Positions 8,101 through 18,614 are shown, counted from the stretch's first letter. The stretch: 64,000 nt of DNA from Bifidobacterium catenulatum PV20-2 (GCF_000800455.1 NZ_CP007456.1:1612001-1676000); one strand, 5' to 3'. Numbers and translations are program-made. Notes: generated by a model not told the origin, from the sequence alone.

Positions 8101-9195
8101 CTATTTGATGATCGGGCGTAGAGGCGCGGACACGTCGACGTTGTGTTTGTCTCCAATCACATTTGGATCATTGATAATCTTGTCGACAACGGCTTTCTTC
8201 AACTTAAGATCGGAAGAGTCGCCCCATACGATCACGCGGCCTCCCCCATTGATTTCCGTGGTGATGGAATCCTGGGTTTCAGCCGTCACCTTGGTAATGG
8301 AGTTACGCATCGATTCAGACAGCGAGCTCAGAATCTTCAGCGCCTCCTTAATGGAGCGGTTGCTCAGACTCGTATCGACATCCTTCACTTCGATGACGGG
8401 AATTCCATCCACGGAGGCACCGCTGACGGAATTCAATATACGCCCCTTGCTATCGACCGCGGTCATGCTGTCTTCACCTGTTTTAAGCATCGCAGCCGGC
8501 TTTTGCGCTTTGATGGTCACTTCAAGGGAGTTCGGAAATTGCTTCTTGGATTGCGCGGAAGTGACTCCCGGTATCTCCTTGATTTTCTTTTCTACATCGT
8601 TGTTTGATACCAGCAGAATCGATTTCCCGGCCTGCCGACCGGCAATATCCAATACCTGCGACTCGCTCACCCATTCGTTGGCCCCGACAACGGAAATATT
8701 GCCAGGTTCAAGACGAAACACCGATGAGAAGAAAAACAACCATGCCAACGCCACCACGACGACCGCAACCGCGGCCAACACGACGGCCCGCATCGCCACA
8801 ACACGCGCATTCGCCTTACGTCGTTCCTTCAACCGCGCGCCGAAATCAACCACTTTCGGACGGGTGACCACCCCCAAAGTGCCAGTGGTTTCCTCCAACG
8901 TCTTCGCAACGAAATCCTCGCCTGCAAGATTGCGCGCATCCACGAAGTCACCTGACCGGGAACGACTCGTCTTGTTCTTGCCTCCGCGCTCCATTTCGGC
9001 TTCCGCCTGCGCATGGTTCACGGAAGAAGACGAACGCCCCGCTCCTCCGGCAATGGAACGACCCTTCGGTTGAGACCGAGCCGTGGAGTCGGACTGTTTC
9101 CGGCTTTGAATGGTTCTGCCGTGCAACGCATGCTTTTCAGACATCGTTTCAGAACCATCCGAACCCGTACCGGAGCTGACGACCCTTCGCGCCAT
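8101..9195 (-). CDS. ftsQ: Cell division protein FtsQ (POTRA domain)
   Basis: This 364-residue bitopic membrane protein links the FtsL/FtsB subcomplex to late divisome proteins. Residues 1-135 are a long, charged and serine-rich cytoplasmic region, larger than in E. coli FtsQ but usual in actinobacteria. One transmembrane helix follows (AVVLAAVAVVVVALAWLFFFS). A POTRA domain begins at FRLEPGNISVVGANEWVSESQVLDIAG, and the FtsQ beta domain (KKQFPNSLEVTIKAQKPAAML, then DSKGRIL) runs to the end. The ATG overlaps the murC stop (TGATG), so translation is coupled. It is the last gene of the dcw cluster, and its position after murC supports the call. Confidence 0.93.
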   Translation of the reverse strand: MARRVVSSGTGSDGSETMSEKHALHGRTIQSRKQSDSTARSQPKGRSIAGGAGRSSSSVNHAQAEAEMERGGKNKTSRSRSGDFVDARNLAGEDFVAKTLEETTGTLGVVTRPKVVDFGARLKERRKANARVVAMRAVVLAAVAVVVVALAWLFFFSSVFRLEPGNISVVGANEWVSESQVLDIAGRQAGKSILLVSNNDVEKKIKEIPGVTSAQSKKQFPNSLEVTIKAQKPAAMLKTGEDSMTAVDSKGRILNSVSGASVDGIPVIEVKDVDTSLSNRSIKEALKILSSLSESMRNSITKVTAETQDSITTEINGGGRVIVWGDSSDLKLKKAVVDKIINDPNVIGDKHNVDVSAPLRPIIK

Positions 9196-10760
9196 CAGCC
9201 CTCACAATCCCAGCGATGAGCCTGAAGCGCGTGCAATATCACCTCGTCCATCTGCGTGATATCACCAGCGCCAACGGTGAAGATGACATCACCATGATGG
9301 GCGCGCATCACCATCATCTGCGCCGCGGTGTGCATGTCTTCCACCCCACGGATCCAATCCTCGGCAGGCGTGTGGTCGAGCTTAAGAGCCTCATCCACAA
9401 TGGTGGCCGGGCCGACCGTCGGATAATCCTCCTGCTTTTCACGTGCGGGGAAAATGCCAGTGACAATCACATCATCCGCCTTAGCCAGCGCCTCCGCGAA
9501 TGCTTCCGCGAAAAACCTGGTGCGGGAGAACAAATGCGGCTGGAAAATCACACGAATCGCCGATTGCGGATATTTACGGCGGGCAGCATCCAGCAAAGCC
9601 GAAATCTCAGTGGGATGATGCGCGTAATCGTCAACGACGGTCACCTGACTGACGGTGCCGCGCACTTGGAAGCGACGGGCTGCACCGAGGAATGACGTAG
9701 CCGCTTCGGCGGCCTTCTCAATGTCAACTCCCAGCAATGAGGCCGCGATAATCGCCGCGGAAGCATTGCGCGCATTATGAATGCCCGGAACGGTGAGCTT
9801 CACGGGAATCATACGTTCCTGTTCACTCAGCAGTCCCGCGGGCACATGCAAGGTGAAATGTTCGGCACCGCTTTGCGCGCTTTCACTTTCCGATTCGATA
9901 TGTACGAACGCCGCCCCATTCAGATCACCCAACGAAGCCGCATCCTGCGTCGCGTACACGACCGTATGCGCTGCCACAGACGCTTCAAGAGCGCGCAACA
10001 CAGCCAGATTTCCTTCGTCGTCACCGCACATCACCACCGATTTGACGGCATGCTGAACATGGTCCACGAAAGCCGCTCGATAGTTTTCCTGCGTTCCATA
10101 ATGGTCGAGATGGTCAGCTTCGGAATTGGTGACAATCGCGATTTCCGGATGATATTTAGCAAAGCTTCCATCGGATTCATCGGCTTCCGCCACAAGCACG
10201 TCACCTTGGCCTGCATGGCCTCCATCAAGCATCATGCCGTCCTTGCCTTGGATGGATCCGCCAATGGCATAGCTTGGATCAGCCAGATTTCCCTCACCGG
10301 CATGGGTAAGAATATGGGCGAGCATGGAACTGGTCGTGGTTTTGCCATGGGCTCCCGCAACCGTTACCGCACGTTTCGTATTCATCAGCAACGAAAGAAT
10401 GTCGCTGCGATGCACGATGCGTTCGCCCGCCGCATGTGCTGCGACGATTTCCGGATTGTCAGGCTTGATGGCGCTGGAAAAAACGATAGTTCGTTTGCCT
10501 TCGACGTTTTCCTCGCGCTGTCCGAATTCGACGGCAATGCCAAGCCCCTGCAAACGATCGGTTTTGGCGCTGGGTTCGCGATCCGAGCCATCCACCTCCA
10601 CGCCCTGCTCGTGCAGCATCTCGGCAAGTACGCTCATGCCTGCGCCTCCGATGCCGATGAAATGGGTGGCTCCCAGATCGTTCACGCCTTCCTGATGGCT
10701 GAATGACACATGGGTTGGATCAAGAATAATGGTACCGGCTTCACGCTGGTTGTCAGTCAC
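9195..10760 (-). CDS. murC: UDP-N-acetylmuramate-L-alanine ligase
   Basis: This cytoplasmic Mur ligase of 521 residues adds the first amino acid, L-alanine, to UDP-MurNAc with ATP. The N-terminal Rossmann-like UDP-binding domain has HFIGIGGAGMSVLAEML. The central ATPase domain has the P-loop GAHGKTTTSSML, which lacks the TN of other Mur ligases in the usual MurC fashion, and the metal-binding segment EADESDGSF. The C-terminal domain opens with DDYAHHPTEI, the MurC-specific histidine motif. The protein is somewhat longer than E. coli MurC (491). It lies between murG and ftsQ in the dcw order. A 132-bp gap with a small inverted repeat separates it from murG. Confidence 0.97.
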   Translation of the reverse strand: MTDNQREAGTIILDPTHVSFSHQEGVNDLGATHFIGIGGAGMSVLAEMLHEQGVEVDGSDREPSAKTDRLQGLGIAVEFGQREENVEGKRTIVFSSAIKPDNPEIVAAHAAGERIVHRSDILSLLMNTKRAVTVAGAHGKTTTSSMLAHILTHAGEGNLADPSYAIGGSIQGKDGMMLDGGHAGQGDVLVAEADESDGSFAKYHPEIAIVTNSEADHLDHYGTQENYRAAFVDHVQHAVKSVVMCGDDEGNLAVLRALEASVAAHTVVYATQDAASLGDLNGAAFVHIESESESAQSGAEHFTLHVPAGLLSEQERMIPVKLTVPGIHNARNASAAIIAASLLGVDIEKAAEAATSFLGAARRFQVRGTVSQVTVVDDYAHHPTEISALLDAARRKYPQSAIRVIFQPHLFSRTRFFAEAFAEALAKADDVIVTGIFPAREKQEDYPTVGPATIVDEALKLDHTPAEDWIRGVEDMHTAAQMMVMRAHHGDVIFTVGAGDITQMDEVILHALQAHRWDCEG

Positions 10761-10803
10761 GACTGCTCCTCTTGCATATTATGTTTAGCTTGTTCCATTA
10801 TGG

Positions 10804-10843
10804 TCTCACCCATGGTCTCGTATTTGACCAATCATGGGTGAGA
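10804..10843. repeat. Inverted repeat in the murG-murC gap
   Basis: Perfect 11-bp arms tctcacccatg (10804-10814) and catgggtgaga (10833-10843) flank an 18-nt loop. No T-run follows. It may tune expression or RNA processing between murG and murC. Confidence 0.5.
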
Positions 10844-10892
10844 TCCGGAACGCGACTTCAAATGCGACGGACGCATCTGCCGTCGCTACGGC

Positions 10893-12068
10893 TTACCTTT
10901 CGTCAATCATGGAAAGCACACGCCTGGCCATGACTTCGGCGGCATCTCGAATACCGTATTTCCAAGCGTTATCGCCATACCTGGCAAGCGCATCCGAATC
11001 GGCTAGCAGATTCGGCACATGACGTTTGACCCATTCGGCAGTGAAGTCAGTGTCCGCCACCATCAGACCACCTTCCGCATCGACGACCGGCTGAGCGTTG
11101 AAACGCTGCTCGCCGTTGCCGATCGGTAATGGAACATAAATCGCAGGAAGTCCCAAAGCAGTCAATTCCGAAACGGTGCCCGCTCCGGAACGGCAGATAA
11201 TCAGATCGGAGCAAGCGAACGCAAGATCGATACGTTCCAGGTAAGGCGCGACTCGATAATCACCGTCGTTGACATGTTCTGGTCCAAGCTCACCAAGCAC
11301 CTGCTCTCCAGCACTCACCGACACCAACGAACGCACCTCATCGTCTTTGCCTTTTCCCGTCAGGTGAATCACCTGCGCATGTTCCAGCAATTCCTTGGCG
11401 GAAGCCGCCACCGCACGATTCACGTTCACAGCGCCCAACGATCCTCCGGTCACCACCACCAGAGGACGGTTCGGATCGACTCCCAGCTGCGCTGCAGCCG
11501 TTTGCCTTGTGGCTGCACGGTCATGTTCCATACCTTCGGCTATTGCCGCGATTTCAGCACGCAACGGCAATCCCACACGTTCGGCTTCAACACCCTTGCG
11601 TGGTTTCAAACCGGTTTGCGCGTACGCGGTGCCGATCATGGACGCCCAGCGCGCGCCCAGCTTGTTGGCCATGCCAGCACGGGCGTTCTGCTCATGCATC
11701 GCAATCGGAATGCCCATCTTGTGCGCGGCCGCATACACGGGAGCCGACGTGTATCCACCGAATCCGACGACCACCTGCGCCTCGTGACGGGTGAGAATGT
11801 CCCGAACCTTGGCCGTTTCAGCCTTCCACTGCGCGGGAAACTTCAATGCCGCCATATTGGGCCTACGGGGGAAGGGCACCTTCTCAATGGTTTCCAGCTC
11901 GAAGCCCGCTTGCGGAACCAACTCGTGTTCCAAACCGACTGCGGTGCCTACCACCGCGATATCGGCATCCGGCTCAAGCTCGCGAATCACATGTGCCACG
12001 GCGAGCAGAGGATTGACATGACCTGCCGTACCACCGCCGGCTAGAACGATATGCTTCTGATTGCTCAT
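10893..12068 (-). CDS. murG: UDP-GlcNAc:lipid I N-acetylglucosaminyltransferase
   Basis: This peripheral membrane GT-B glycosyltransferase (391 residues) converts lipid I to lipid II at the inner face of the membrane. The diagnostic glycine loop [15 protein letters not shown] lies at the N-terminus. The UDP-GlcNAc-binding segment is [24 protein letters not shown] in the C-terminal half, and [14 protein letters not shown] opens the second Rossmann domain. I place the start at ATG 12068, because the conserved glycine loop then begins near residue 7 as in homologues. A GTG at 12137 would add 23 unconserved residues and has no clear Shine-Dalgarno. The gene follows ftsW in the cluster. Confidence 0.95.
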   Translation of the reverse strand: MSNQKHIVLAGGGTAGHVNPLLAVAHVIRELEPDADIAVVGTAVGLEHELVPQAGFELETIEKVPFPRRPNMAALKFPAQWKAETAKVRDILTRHEAQVVVGFGGYTSAPVYAAAHKMGIPIAMHEQNARAGMANKLGARWASMIGTAYAQTGLKPRKGVEAERVGLPLRAEIAAIAEGMEHDRAATRQTAAAQLGVDPNRPLVVVTGGSLGAVNVNRAVAASAKELLEHAQVIHLTGKGKDDEVRSLVSVSAGEQVLGELGPEHVNDGDYRVAPYLERIDLAFACSDLIICRSGAGTVSELTALGLPAIYVPLPIGNGEQRFNAQPVVDAEGGLMVADTDFTAEWVKRHVPNLLADSDALARYGDNAWKYGIRDAAEVMARRVLSMIDER

Positions 12069-12197
12069 AACGTACGAGCTTAGTCCACGGCATCCCGGCA
12101 CACCATGCGCCATACCGATGCTCGCAAGGATACTCACATTTCATCTACGTTTGGGTACCGCCGCATACGACAGCACCCCGCAGACAACAGTAGCTTT

Positions 12198-13460
12198 TCA
12201 GGCCCGCTGGATTTCCGCTTGAATCTGCGGCTGCTGTTTCATCATGCTGACGGTCACGCCCGCAGCACCCAAACACAGAATCAACGACGAACCACCGGCC
12301 GACACGAAAGGCAAAGGCACACCCATCACAGGGAACAGCCCCACCACGACACCAATGTTCACAAACGCCTGACCGACGATCCACACGGTAATATTGGCCA
12401 GCACCAAAGTGATATATCTGTCATGTGCTTGGATAGCCACCACCAGCATGCACCATCCAAGCACAAGGAACAGCAGAATCACCAACGAAGCGCCAACGAA
12501 ACCCGTTTCCTCACCAATGATGGCGAAAATGAAGTCGTTGTGCGCTTCCGGAAGATATCCCCATTTTTCTCCTGAATTGCCGATCCCCACACCCAGCAAG
12601 CCTCCGGAAGCCATGGCGTATTTGCCATGCACCGCCTGATAGCAGACACCCTGCATATCGGCCGTAGAACAAGTCTGATATGTAGCCATGATGCGGCCAA
12701 GTCGATTCGGACTGCTGATAACAAGACCGCCAACCAAAGCCACACCGCCACATGCCACAATAGCCAGCCATTTGCCAGGAAAATTTCCCAGCAACAACGC
12801 GGTCCCCGCAATCGCAAGGAGAATCATGGCCGTACCAAGATCCTTGCCACCCACAACCAACAGCAATGCAAGACCAAGCCACACAATCAACTTGCGATAT
12901 GCCTGGAACGGCTCCACCTTTTTTATCTGCTTCTGCGCGTCAATCAGCTCCCGAGGCAGCCATACGCATAGCGCAAGCTTGACGACCTCCGCCGGCTGGA
13001 AGGTAAATCCAAAAACGCCAATCCAACCTTTATTGCCCTGAACATCAATACCTAACGGAGTAAACGTCAACGATTGCAAGCACAGGGCGACGAACAGAAA
13101 AGCGAAACTGACTTTTCTGATAAGCTCCGCCGGAACCATCATGCAGGCCACACCCACAATAAGTCCGAGAACGCAGAATCCACCCTGCTTAATCGCTTGT
13201 GACCACGGAGATTGGCCATTGGCGATCATATTCACCGAAGAGCTGGAAAACACCATGATCACACCGAAAATGGTGAGGATAATCACAGAGACCCTAAACC
13301 CGTGAAAACACCAAATCGGATTAAGCAGACTTCGCAGACCGACATAACCACGAAAATCGTCGACCCGTTCTTCAGCCGCCCGCCTCTTCTGACGGGTACC
13401 GTCACTCTGCTTCTGACGGGTACCGTCACTCTGCCTGGTTCTAGGCTTCTCCATACTCAT
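12198..13460 (-). CDS. ftsW: SEDS-family lipid II polymerase FtsW
   Basis: This polytopic SEDS protein polymerises septal peptidoglycan together with FtsI. About ten hydrophobic segments are visible in the 420 residues. Conserved SEDS features include [12 protein letters not shown], the long extracytoplasmic loop containing [20 protein letters not shown], and [13 protein letters not shown] near the C-terminus. The first 45 residues are a basic cytoplasmic tail with a direct duplication (QSDGTRQK twice) encoded by a perfect 24-bp tandem repeat. The ORF start at 13460 overlaps the murD end by 20 bp. RodA is the alternative SEDS identity, but placement between murD and murG favours FtsW. Confidence 0.94.
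   Translation of the reverse strand: MSMEKPRTRQSDGTRQKQSDGTRQKRRAAEERVDDFRGYVGLRSLLNPIWCFHGFRVSVIILTIFGVIMVFSSSSVNMIANGQSPWSQAIKQGGFCVLGLIVGVACMMVPAELIRKVSFAFLFVALCLQSLTFTPLGIDVQGNKGWIGVFGFTFQPAEVVKLALCVWLPRELIDAQKQIKKVEPFQAYRKLIVWLGLALLLVVGGKDLGTAMILLAIAGTALLLGNFPGKWLAIVACGGVALVGGLVISSPNRLGRIMATYQTCSTADMQGVCYQAVHGKYAMASGGLLGVGIGNSGEKWGYLPEAHNDFIFAIIGEETGFVGASLVILLFLVLGWCMLVVAIQAHDRYITLVLANITVWIVGQAFVNIGVVVGLFPVMGVPLPFVSAGGSSLILCLGAAGVTVSMMKQQPQIQAEIQRA
13386..13433. repeat. Perfect 24-bp tandem duplication in ftsW
   Basis: Two identical 24-bp units (13386-13409 and 13410-13433) each contain gacgggtaccgtcactctg. They encode two copies of QSDGTRQK in the cytoplasmic N-terminus of FtsW. The copies are identical at the DNA level, so the duplication is recent or prone to slippage. 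Confidence 0.9.
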
Positions 13461-14874
13461 TCACCCAACGCTGAGCCTGCTGCGCGAACTGGTTTCCACG
13501 ATCGGCATACGACTTGAACTGATCCATGGACGCGCAGGCAGGCGCCATCAGCACCACATCGCCGGATTGGGCATATTCACCCGCAGCATCGACAGCCCGT
13601 TCCATAATGACATCATTATTCGCCGGATCGATGATGGTCAACGGAATGTCGGGAGCGCTCGCTGCGAACGCGTCCAAGATAGGCCGCTGATCTTTGCCGA
13701 TGATGACCGCGGCTTTGATGGTGTGCGCCTGTTCTGCCACCAACTGTTCGAAACGGCTGCCCTTGGCCAATCCTCCAGCGATCCACACCACGGATTTGTC
13801 CGCAAAACTGTTGAGCGATGCCTTGGCCGCATGTGCATTGGTCGCTTTGGAATCATCCACGAAACGGATGCTGCCCCCATCTTGCGTGGTGGCGGTGGCG
13901 ACGGTCTGAATGCGGTGCCCACCTGGCGTGAATTGTTTCAGAGATGCGATGGCTTTCTCTTTGTCTGCGCCAAGCCCCAGCACCAGCGCCAATGCGGTCA
14001 ACGCGTCGGCAAGCAAATGCGGGTACACCGTGCCATCAGGCTCAGTCAGATGCGTGAACTCAGACACCTTGGCGACCTGCTCCGGCGTTCCGGGCTTGCC
14101 ACCTGCGATGCCGGACATATCGACGATCCAGCCGTCCTTCACGCCGATCTGACCATCTTGCGGCTCAGACAGAGTGAATCCGACCTTGCGGCAGCCTTCC
14201 GCCGTCTCGGCGGCGAACGCCAGCTTAGTCACACGCTCGTCATCAGCGTTGTATACCAAAGCCTTCTTGACGCGGTGGAAGACCTTCGCCTTATCCGCCG
14301 CATAATTATCAATGCCGCCATGCCAGTCAAGATGATCATCCGCGATATTGGTGATCGCAGCGCAATCCAAAGCCAGCGAATCGGTGAAATGCAGCTGGAA
14401 GGAACTCAGCTCAACGCATAGCACATCATTTGCCGGATCTACCACGGCATGGGACACCGCCTTGCCGATGTTGCCGACAGCCGGTGCCGTCAGACCGCAA
14501 GCCGTCAGCATTTCCGAAGTCATTTCCGTAGTGGAGGTTTTGCCGTTGGTGCCGGTGATGCCGATCCATTGCGCTGGTTCGCCGGTAGAATCGCAATTCA
14601 CTCGCAGCTGCCAAGCAAGCTCAACCTCACTCATCACAGGAATGCCACGACGTTGCGCCTCAAGAATAAACGGCGTCCTCGGATTGAACACCGGCGAAGT
14701 CATAACCAAATCAACATGATCCCAGTCGATGCGATCAAAGGAGTGCAAATCAGCATCAGGCTTCTTTTCATCCACGCCAAGCACTTTTTCGGCGCGGGAA
14801 CCCAACACTTCCATCATGCTTTGTCCGGAAACTCCAAGACCCGCCACAATCACGGTCTTACCGCTCATATCCAT
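13441..14874 (-). CDS. murD: UDP-N-acetylmuramoyl-L-alanine-D-glutamate ligase
   Basis: Cytoplasmic Mur ligase (477 residues from the chosen start) that adds D-glutamate to UDP-MurNAc-L-Ala. The N-terminal domain has [18 protein letters not shown], and the central ATPase P-loop is [14 protein letters not shown]. The nucleotide-contact segment is [17 protein letters not shown], the MurD hallmark D-D-S-K-A-T-N. Several in-frame ATGs lie at the start. The one at 14874 sits 9 nt after aagg, whereas the longest frame (14883) would abut that Shine-Dalgarno. The 3' end overlaps the start of ftsW by 20 bp. It stands downstream of mraY with a 102-bp gap. Confidence 0.96.
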   Translation of the reverse strand: MDMSGKTVIVAGLGVSGQSMMEVLGSRAEKVLGVDEKKPDADLHSFDRIDWDHVDLVMTSPVFNPRTPFILEAQRRGIPVMSEVELAWQLRVNCDSTGEPAQWIGITGTNGKTSTTEMTSEMLTACGLTAPAVGNIGKAVSHAVVDPANDVLCVELSSFQLHFTDSLALDCAAITNIADDHLDWHGGIDNYAADKAKVFHRVKKALVYNADDERVTKLAFAAETAEGCRKVGFTLSEPQDGQIGVKDGWIVDMSGIAGGKPGTPEQVAKVSEFTHLTEPDGTVYPHLLADALTALALVLGLGADKEKAIASLKQFTPGGHRIQTVATATTQDGGSIRFVDDSKATNAHAAKASLNSFADKSVVWIAGGLAKGSRFEQLVAEQAHTIKAAVIIGKDQRPILDAFAASAPDIPLTIIDPANNDVIMERAVDAAGEYAQSGDVVLMAPACASMDQFKSYADRGNQFAQQAQRWVNEYGEA

Positions 14875-14976
14875 ATCCATCATCCTTCGATTGTCGGAAC
14901 CTCATATGCCTTGATATTCCTTACATGTCACAGTCATGTTGCAGCCGTTCGGCATATCAACGGAACGCAACAGCCG

Positions 14977-16074
14977 TCACAGACCGGAACGGGCGACCCA
15001 ATCGCCGTAGAAAATCACCAACGCAACTAGCACAAACAGCAATTCAATCATCCAGAAGCGAATCACAACCTTGACTTCCGGCCACCCCTTCAATTCGAAG
15101 TGATGATGGATCGGAGCCATCTTGAACACACGCTTGCGTGTCATCTTGAAATATCCGACCTGAATAACGTCGCTCATGGTTTCAATCACGAACAGGCCAC
15201 CAAGGATAATCGCCAGAAATTCCGTGTGCGTGGCGATGGACATGGCCGCGAACAGGCCGCCAAGCGCCAGAGAACCGGTATCTCCCATAAAAATGGATGC
15301 CGGATTGGAGTTGTACCACAGGAATCCGAAGCACGCCATCGCCGTACAGGCCGCGATGATGGTCAAATCAAGGGGATCAGACACCGCGTAGGCGAAGCCT
15401 TCATGCCCCGAGCCCTTGAGATGGTAGAACTCCCAAAAAGCAATCACCGCATATCCCATGAATGCAATCATCGAAGAACCAGCGGCCAATCCGTCAAGAC
15501 CATCGGTCAGGTTGATGGCATTGGTCCATGCGGTCATCAGGAAGTTCACCCAAATCACGAATAGCACGATGGCCACGGTTTTGCCTGCGAACTCGAAACT
15601 GAAAAACGGCTTTTCAATGAAGCTCATGCCGGCCTGCGCGCTGGGGAAACCGGAGTTCGTCGGCAGAAGCAACGCCAGCACCGCATAAATGGTAGCGAGA
15701 ATGAACTGACCGATGAATTTGCCTTTGACCGTCAGACCTTCACTCTGCTTTTTGCGAACCTTCGCGAAATCGTCGATGAATCCCAGCATACCCATCGATA
15801 GCATAGCGAACAGCACCAGCAGTGCCGACCATGACGGTACCTCTCCCCTGGTGATGAAGCGATACAATGCCGACGAGCCCCAGCCCAACACAACCGCCAG
15901 ATTGATGACCAAGCCACCCAACGTAGGCGTGCCACGCTTGACCAGATGGGACTTCGGACCATCTTGGCGTATGTACTGCCCGTAATTAAGCTTGTGCACC
16001 AAACGAATCAGCAGCGGGGTTCCCACAATCGTCACGCCCAGCGACACCACAATTCCGATGATGAGCGAAATCAC
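14977..16074 (-). CDS. mraY: Phospho-N-acetylmuramoyl-pentapeptide transferase
   Basis: This integral membrane enzyme of 365 residues transfers phospho-MurNAc-pentapeptide to undecaprenyl phosphate, making lipid I. About ten hydrophobic segments are visible. Diagnostic motifs are GTPTLGGLVI near residue 48, the Asp pair region FIDDFAKVRKKQSEGLTVKGKF, NAINLTDGLDGLAAGSS, and the HHH motif APIHHHFELKGWPEVKVVIRFW near the C-terminus. Length agrees with the family. The start codon is GTG. The gene is between murF and murD, the classical dcw position. Confidence 0.97.
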   Translation of the reverse strand: MISLIIGIVVSLGVTIVGTPLLIRLVHKLNYGQYIRQDGPKSHLVKRGTPTLGGLVINLAVVLGWGSSALYRFITRGEVPSWSALLVLFAMLSMGMLGFIDDFAKVRKKQSEGLTVKGKFIGQFILATIYAVLALLLPTNSGFPSAQAGMSFIEKPFFSFEFAGKTVAIVLFVIWVNFLMTAWTNAINLTDGLDGLAAGSSMIAFMGYAVIAFWEFYHLKGSGHEGFAYAVSDPLDLTIIAACTAMACFGFLWYNSNPASIFMGDTGSLALGGLFAAMSIATHTEFLAIILGGLFVIETMSDVIQVGYFKMTRKRVFKMAPIHHHFELKGWPEVKVVIRFWMIELLFVLVALVIFYGDWVARSGL

Positions 16075-16155
16075 CTGATGTTCTCCGTTTCAGTCAGACA
16101 TTCTTCAGATAACGTCGATTATTCGATTATTCAAATCTTGCTAAGTGCTTTTGTT

Positions 16156-17646
16156 CTATTGTGCGGCCAGGTCCTGCCAACGTTCGGCCAGAGCGCTCAA
16201 GCCGGAAGCGTGGGAACCTTTAAGCAGCACCACGGCACCTGGATGTTCAACGGCGAGTCGCGTCACAAGACAATCGGCCTCATCGATATCGTGGACCCAA
16301 TAGACGTGAGAAGCGTCTCCCGCCAATGATGCGCCGTCAGCCATGGCACCTGCCAGAGCGTCCAGAGAGGCATCGGATGCACTGCCAACCGTCAGCAGCG
16401 CATCAACCCCGCCTTCCAACGCATACCGGCCGATACCAACATGCAAATCCTTTTCATCCGGACCAAGCTCAAGCATGGCGCCCAACACCGCAATACGGAA
16501 TGGCTGGCTTTCGGAACCAGCCTTCCAACGCAGCAATCCGTCAAGACCAGCTTTCATGGAATCAGGATTGGCGTTGAATGAATCATCAATCAGCGTGAAT
16601 GACGTTTCCTGCTTGTTCACGGTGGAAACAGCCATACGATGGGGGCTGATGGCCGTCACATCCGACAATGCTGATGCGACCTCGCCAATCGACATGCCCA
16701 AACGCATCGCCACCGAAGCGGCGGCAAGCGCATTCATGACATTATGCTGACCGCAGATGCCCAAGGTGACTTCGGCATGTTCACCATCACCGTTTTCCAG
16801 AGTGAAGGACGGATGGTCCAACTCGTCGCAACGCACATGCTGAGCGGTGATCGCAGGATTGCCACCATCACCATTCGGAAGTCCGAACCACATCACGTCG
16901 CCCGGAGCGAAGGCGCTCATCGCAGCCACGTGCTCGTCGTTCGCATTCAGCACGGAAAGACCCCCGGGAACGAGGCCATGAATGATTTCCGACTTGGCCT
17001 GCGCGATGCGTTCCACAGAGCCGAATTCGCCCAAATGCGCGACGCCGACTTTCAGCACAACCGCGATGTCCGGCGGCACCAGCGACGTCAGATTAGCGAT
17101 TTCCCCAACATGGTTGGCACCCATTTCCGCTACCAGAAAACGAGTTTCGGCATTTACTTTGAGCGAGGTCAAAGGCAGGCCGATTTCGTTATTAAACGAT
17201 CCGACCGGTGCGACCGTCGGTCCCATATGAGACAGCAACGCCTTCATAAGATCCTTGGTGGTGGTCTTGCCGACAGAACCGGTGATGCCGACCACCGTAA
17301 ACGGAGTCCCCAGCGCGCGACGGCGCTCGATATTGTGCTTGGCCAACGCCCCCAAGGCCAGCACCGTATTCTCCACCACAATCTGAGGCACACCGGCGTC
17401 GGCGATCGCATGGTCGACTATTGCGACAACGGCACCTTGAGCGCCCACGTGCGGCACGTAATCGTGACCGTCCACACGCTCTCCGGCAATCGCTACGAAA
17501 ACCGAACCTTCAATGATTTGCCGTGAATCGGTGAATGCGCTGGTGGCCACCGGCACATTCACCGCCGCAGTTCCGGCAATCAGCCGTCCCTGAACCGCCT
17601 GGGCGATCTCCTCCAAGCTCATTGGCATCATGGTCAGGCTGCTCAC
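16156..17646 (-). CDS. murF: UDP-MurNAc-tripeptide-D-alanyl-D-alanine ligase
   Basis: Cytoplasmic Mur ligase (496 residues) that adds D-Ala-D-Ala to complete the stem pentapeptide. The N-terminal domain shows the MurE/MurF theme TDSRQIIEGSVFVAIAGERVDGHDYV. The P-loop is GITGSVGKTTTKDLM, in which S-V replaces T-N as is typical of MurF. The metal-binding segment MGANHVGEI and the C-terminal FTLIDDSFNANPDSM follow; the latter is the MurF counterpart of the D-D-S-K-A-T-N motif. All three Mur ligase domains are complete. It follows the degenerate murE-like gene by 89 bp and precedes mraY. Confidence 0.97.
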   Translation of the reverse strand: MSSLTMMPMSLEEIAQAVQGRLIAGTAAVNVPVATSAFTDSRQIIEGSVFVAIAGERVDGHDYVPHVGAQGAVVAIVDHAIADAGVPQIVVENTVLALGALAKHNIERRRALGTPFTVVGITGSVGKTTTKDLMKALLSHMGPTVAPVGSFNNEIGLPLTSLKVNAETRFLVAEMGANHVGEIANLTSLVPPDIAVVLKVGVAHLGEFGSVERIAQAKSEIIHGLVPGGLSVLNANDEHVAAMSAFAPGDVMWFGLPNGDGGNPAITAQHVRCDELDHPSFTLENGDGEHAEVTLGICGQHNVMNALAAASVAMRLGMSIGEVASALSDVTAISPHRMAVSTVNKQETSFTLIDDSFNANPDSMKAGLDGLLRWKAGSESQPFRIAVLGAMLELGPDEKDLHVGIGRYALEGGVDALLTVGSASDASLDALAGAMADGASLAGDASHVYWVHDIDEADCLVTRLAVEHPGAVVLLKGSHASGLSALAERWQDLAAQ

Positions 17647-17735
17647 TGTGTTTTCTCCTCTGTGTTGCTGTTCCGTTTACTGTTCACGTTGTTTGCGATT
17701 ATCGTGTGTGCTTTACGTATCCGTTCCGATTGAAA

Positions 17736-18614
17736 CTAGTTCAGATCTCGGGATACGCGCAACGCGCTTTTGATATTGGCCTTGCGTACACCCGCCGCAA
17801 GCACCATCGATATGGACAGCGACAATGCGCTGCTGTTCGTCTGCCCGTACGCCGCTGCCGCTTGCGATGCGAGTACATCGGATTCCTGCGTACGGACGGC
17901 GATATGGGTCCGCTTTCCGACAGCGCATCCAAATCGCGCAACCGATTTGACGATCTCGGCTTCGCCTAGACCATTGTCATCGCAACCAAGCACATCGACA
18001 CTTACCGACTGCAATGCGTCGTCTTTCAACGTCTCCTCGCTCAAAGCGAGAATCACAGCAGCAGCACCGTCTTCAGCGCACACAGCCATCGTACGCTGCA
18101 CGTCAAGAATCGATAATGGATAGTCCAGATCGAGATATCGTTCCAACGATTGCGAATTGCCCGAGCTGATCACACCAACCGGATTACCAAGCATATGCAG
18201 GAAATCAGCAAGATCCCTCACTCCCTGGTCCACCGCCTGCGCATCGTTTCCCGCCACGGCGAACACCGCCAACGAATCGGACGGGCTACCCGCCATTTCG
18301 CTGGCAAGCCTACCCAACTGCTGTGCGGTCGGCTCGGCATAGATCACAGGAATCTGTATACCTTCCGTCTTACCACGCAACGCATGAGGCACCACCGCAC
18401 CATATGCGCCAAGTGCTTGAGCCTGACGCAACTGTTGCTCATCCACCGGTGCGGACGGCATGAACAACGATCCCGGCCGCACCGAATCGATATCGTCCGC
18501 AATGGACGTGATCGTCACTTCAGTGGCAAACGTAGGATCCAAGTCAAAGCCATATCTGCTGGCAAGCAGACCCAATGTCATTCGTCTGTTCATGGACTCA
18601 CTGACCGCGCTCAT
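17736..18614 (-). CDS. Truncated, P-loop-less MurE-like protein in the dcw cluster
   Basis: This 292-residue product occupies the murE slot between ftsI and murF but lacks what a ligase needs. The N-terminal third matches the MurE substrate domain (TSIADDIDSVRPGSLFMPSAP, then ALGAYGAVVPHAL). Where MurE has its G-T-N-G-K-T-T P-loop after the A-V-x-G strand, this protein reads FAVAGNDAQAVDQG, so the Gly-Lys-Thr triad is absent. The central segment remains recognisable (VILALSEETL where MurE has its S-S-H-A-L motif), and the end (ALSLSISMVLAAGV) matches the last helix of the central domain. The C-terminal ligase domain is missing altogether. The frame is intact and its codon use is ordinary, so it is maintained as a protein rather than decaying. 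Active MurE must be encoded elsewhere. A regulatory or scaffolding role is only inference. The MurE relationship is based on motif reading and needs a profile search. Confidence 0.75.
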   Translation of the reverse strand: MSAVSESMNRRMTLGLLASRYGFDLDPTFATEVTITSIADDIDSVRPGSLFMPSAPVDEQQLRQAQALGAYGAVVPHALRGKTEGIQIPVIYAEPTAQQLGRLASEMAGSPSDSLAVFAVAGNDAQAVDQGVRDLADFLHMLGNPVGVISSGNSQSLERYLDLDYPLSILDVQRTMAVCAEDGAAAVILALSEETLKDDALQSVSVDVLGCDDNGLGEAEIVKSVARFGCAVGKRTHIAVRTQESDVLASQAAAAYGQTNSSALSLSISMVLAAGVRKANIKSALRVSRDLN

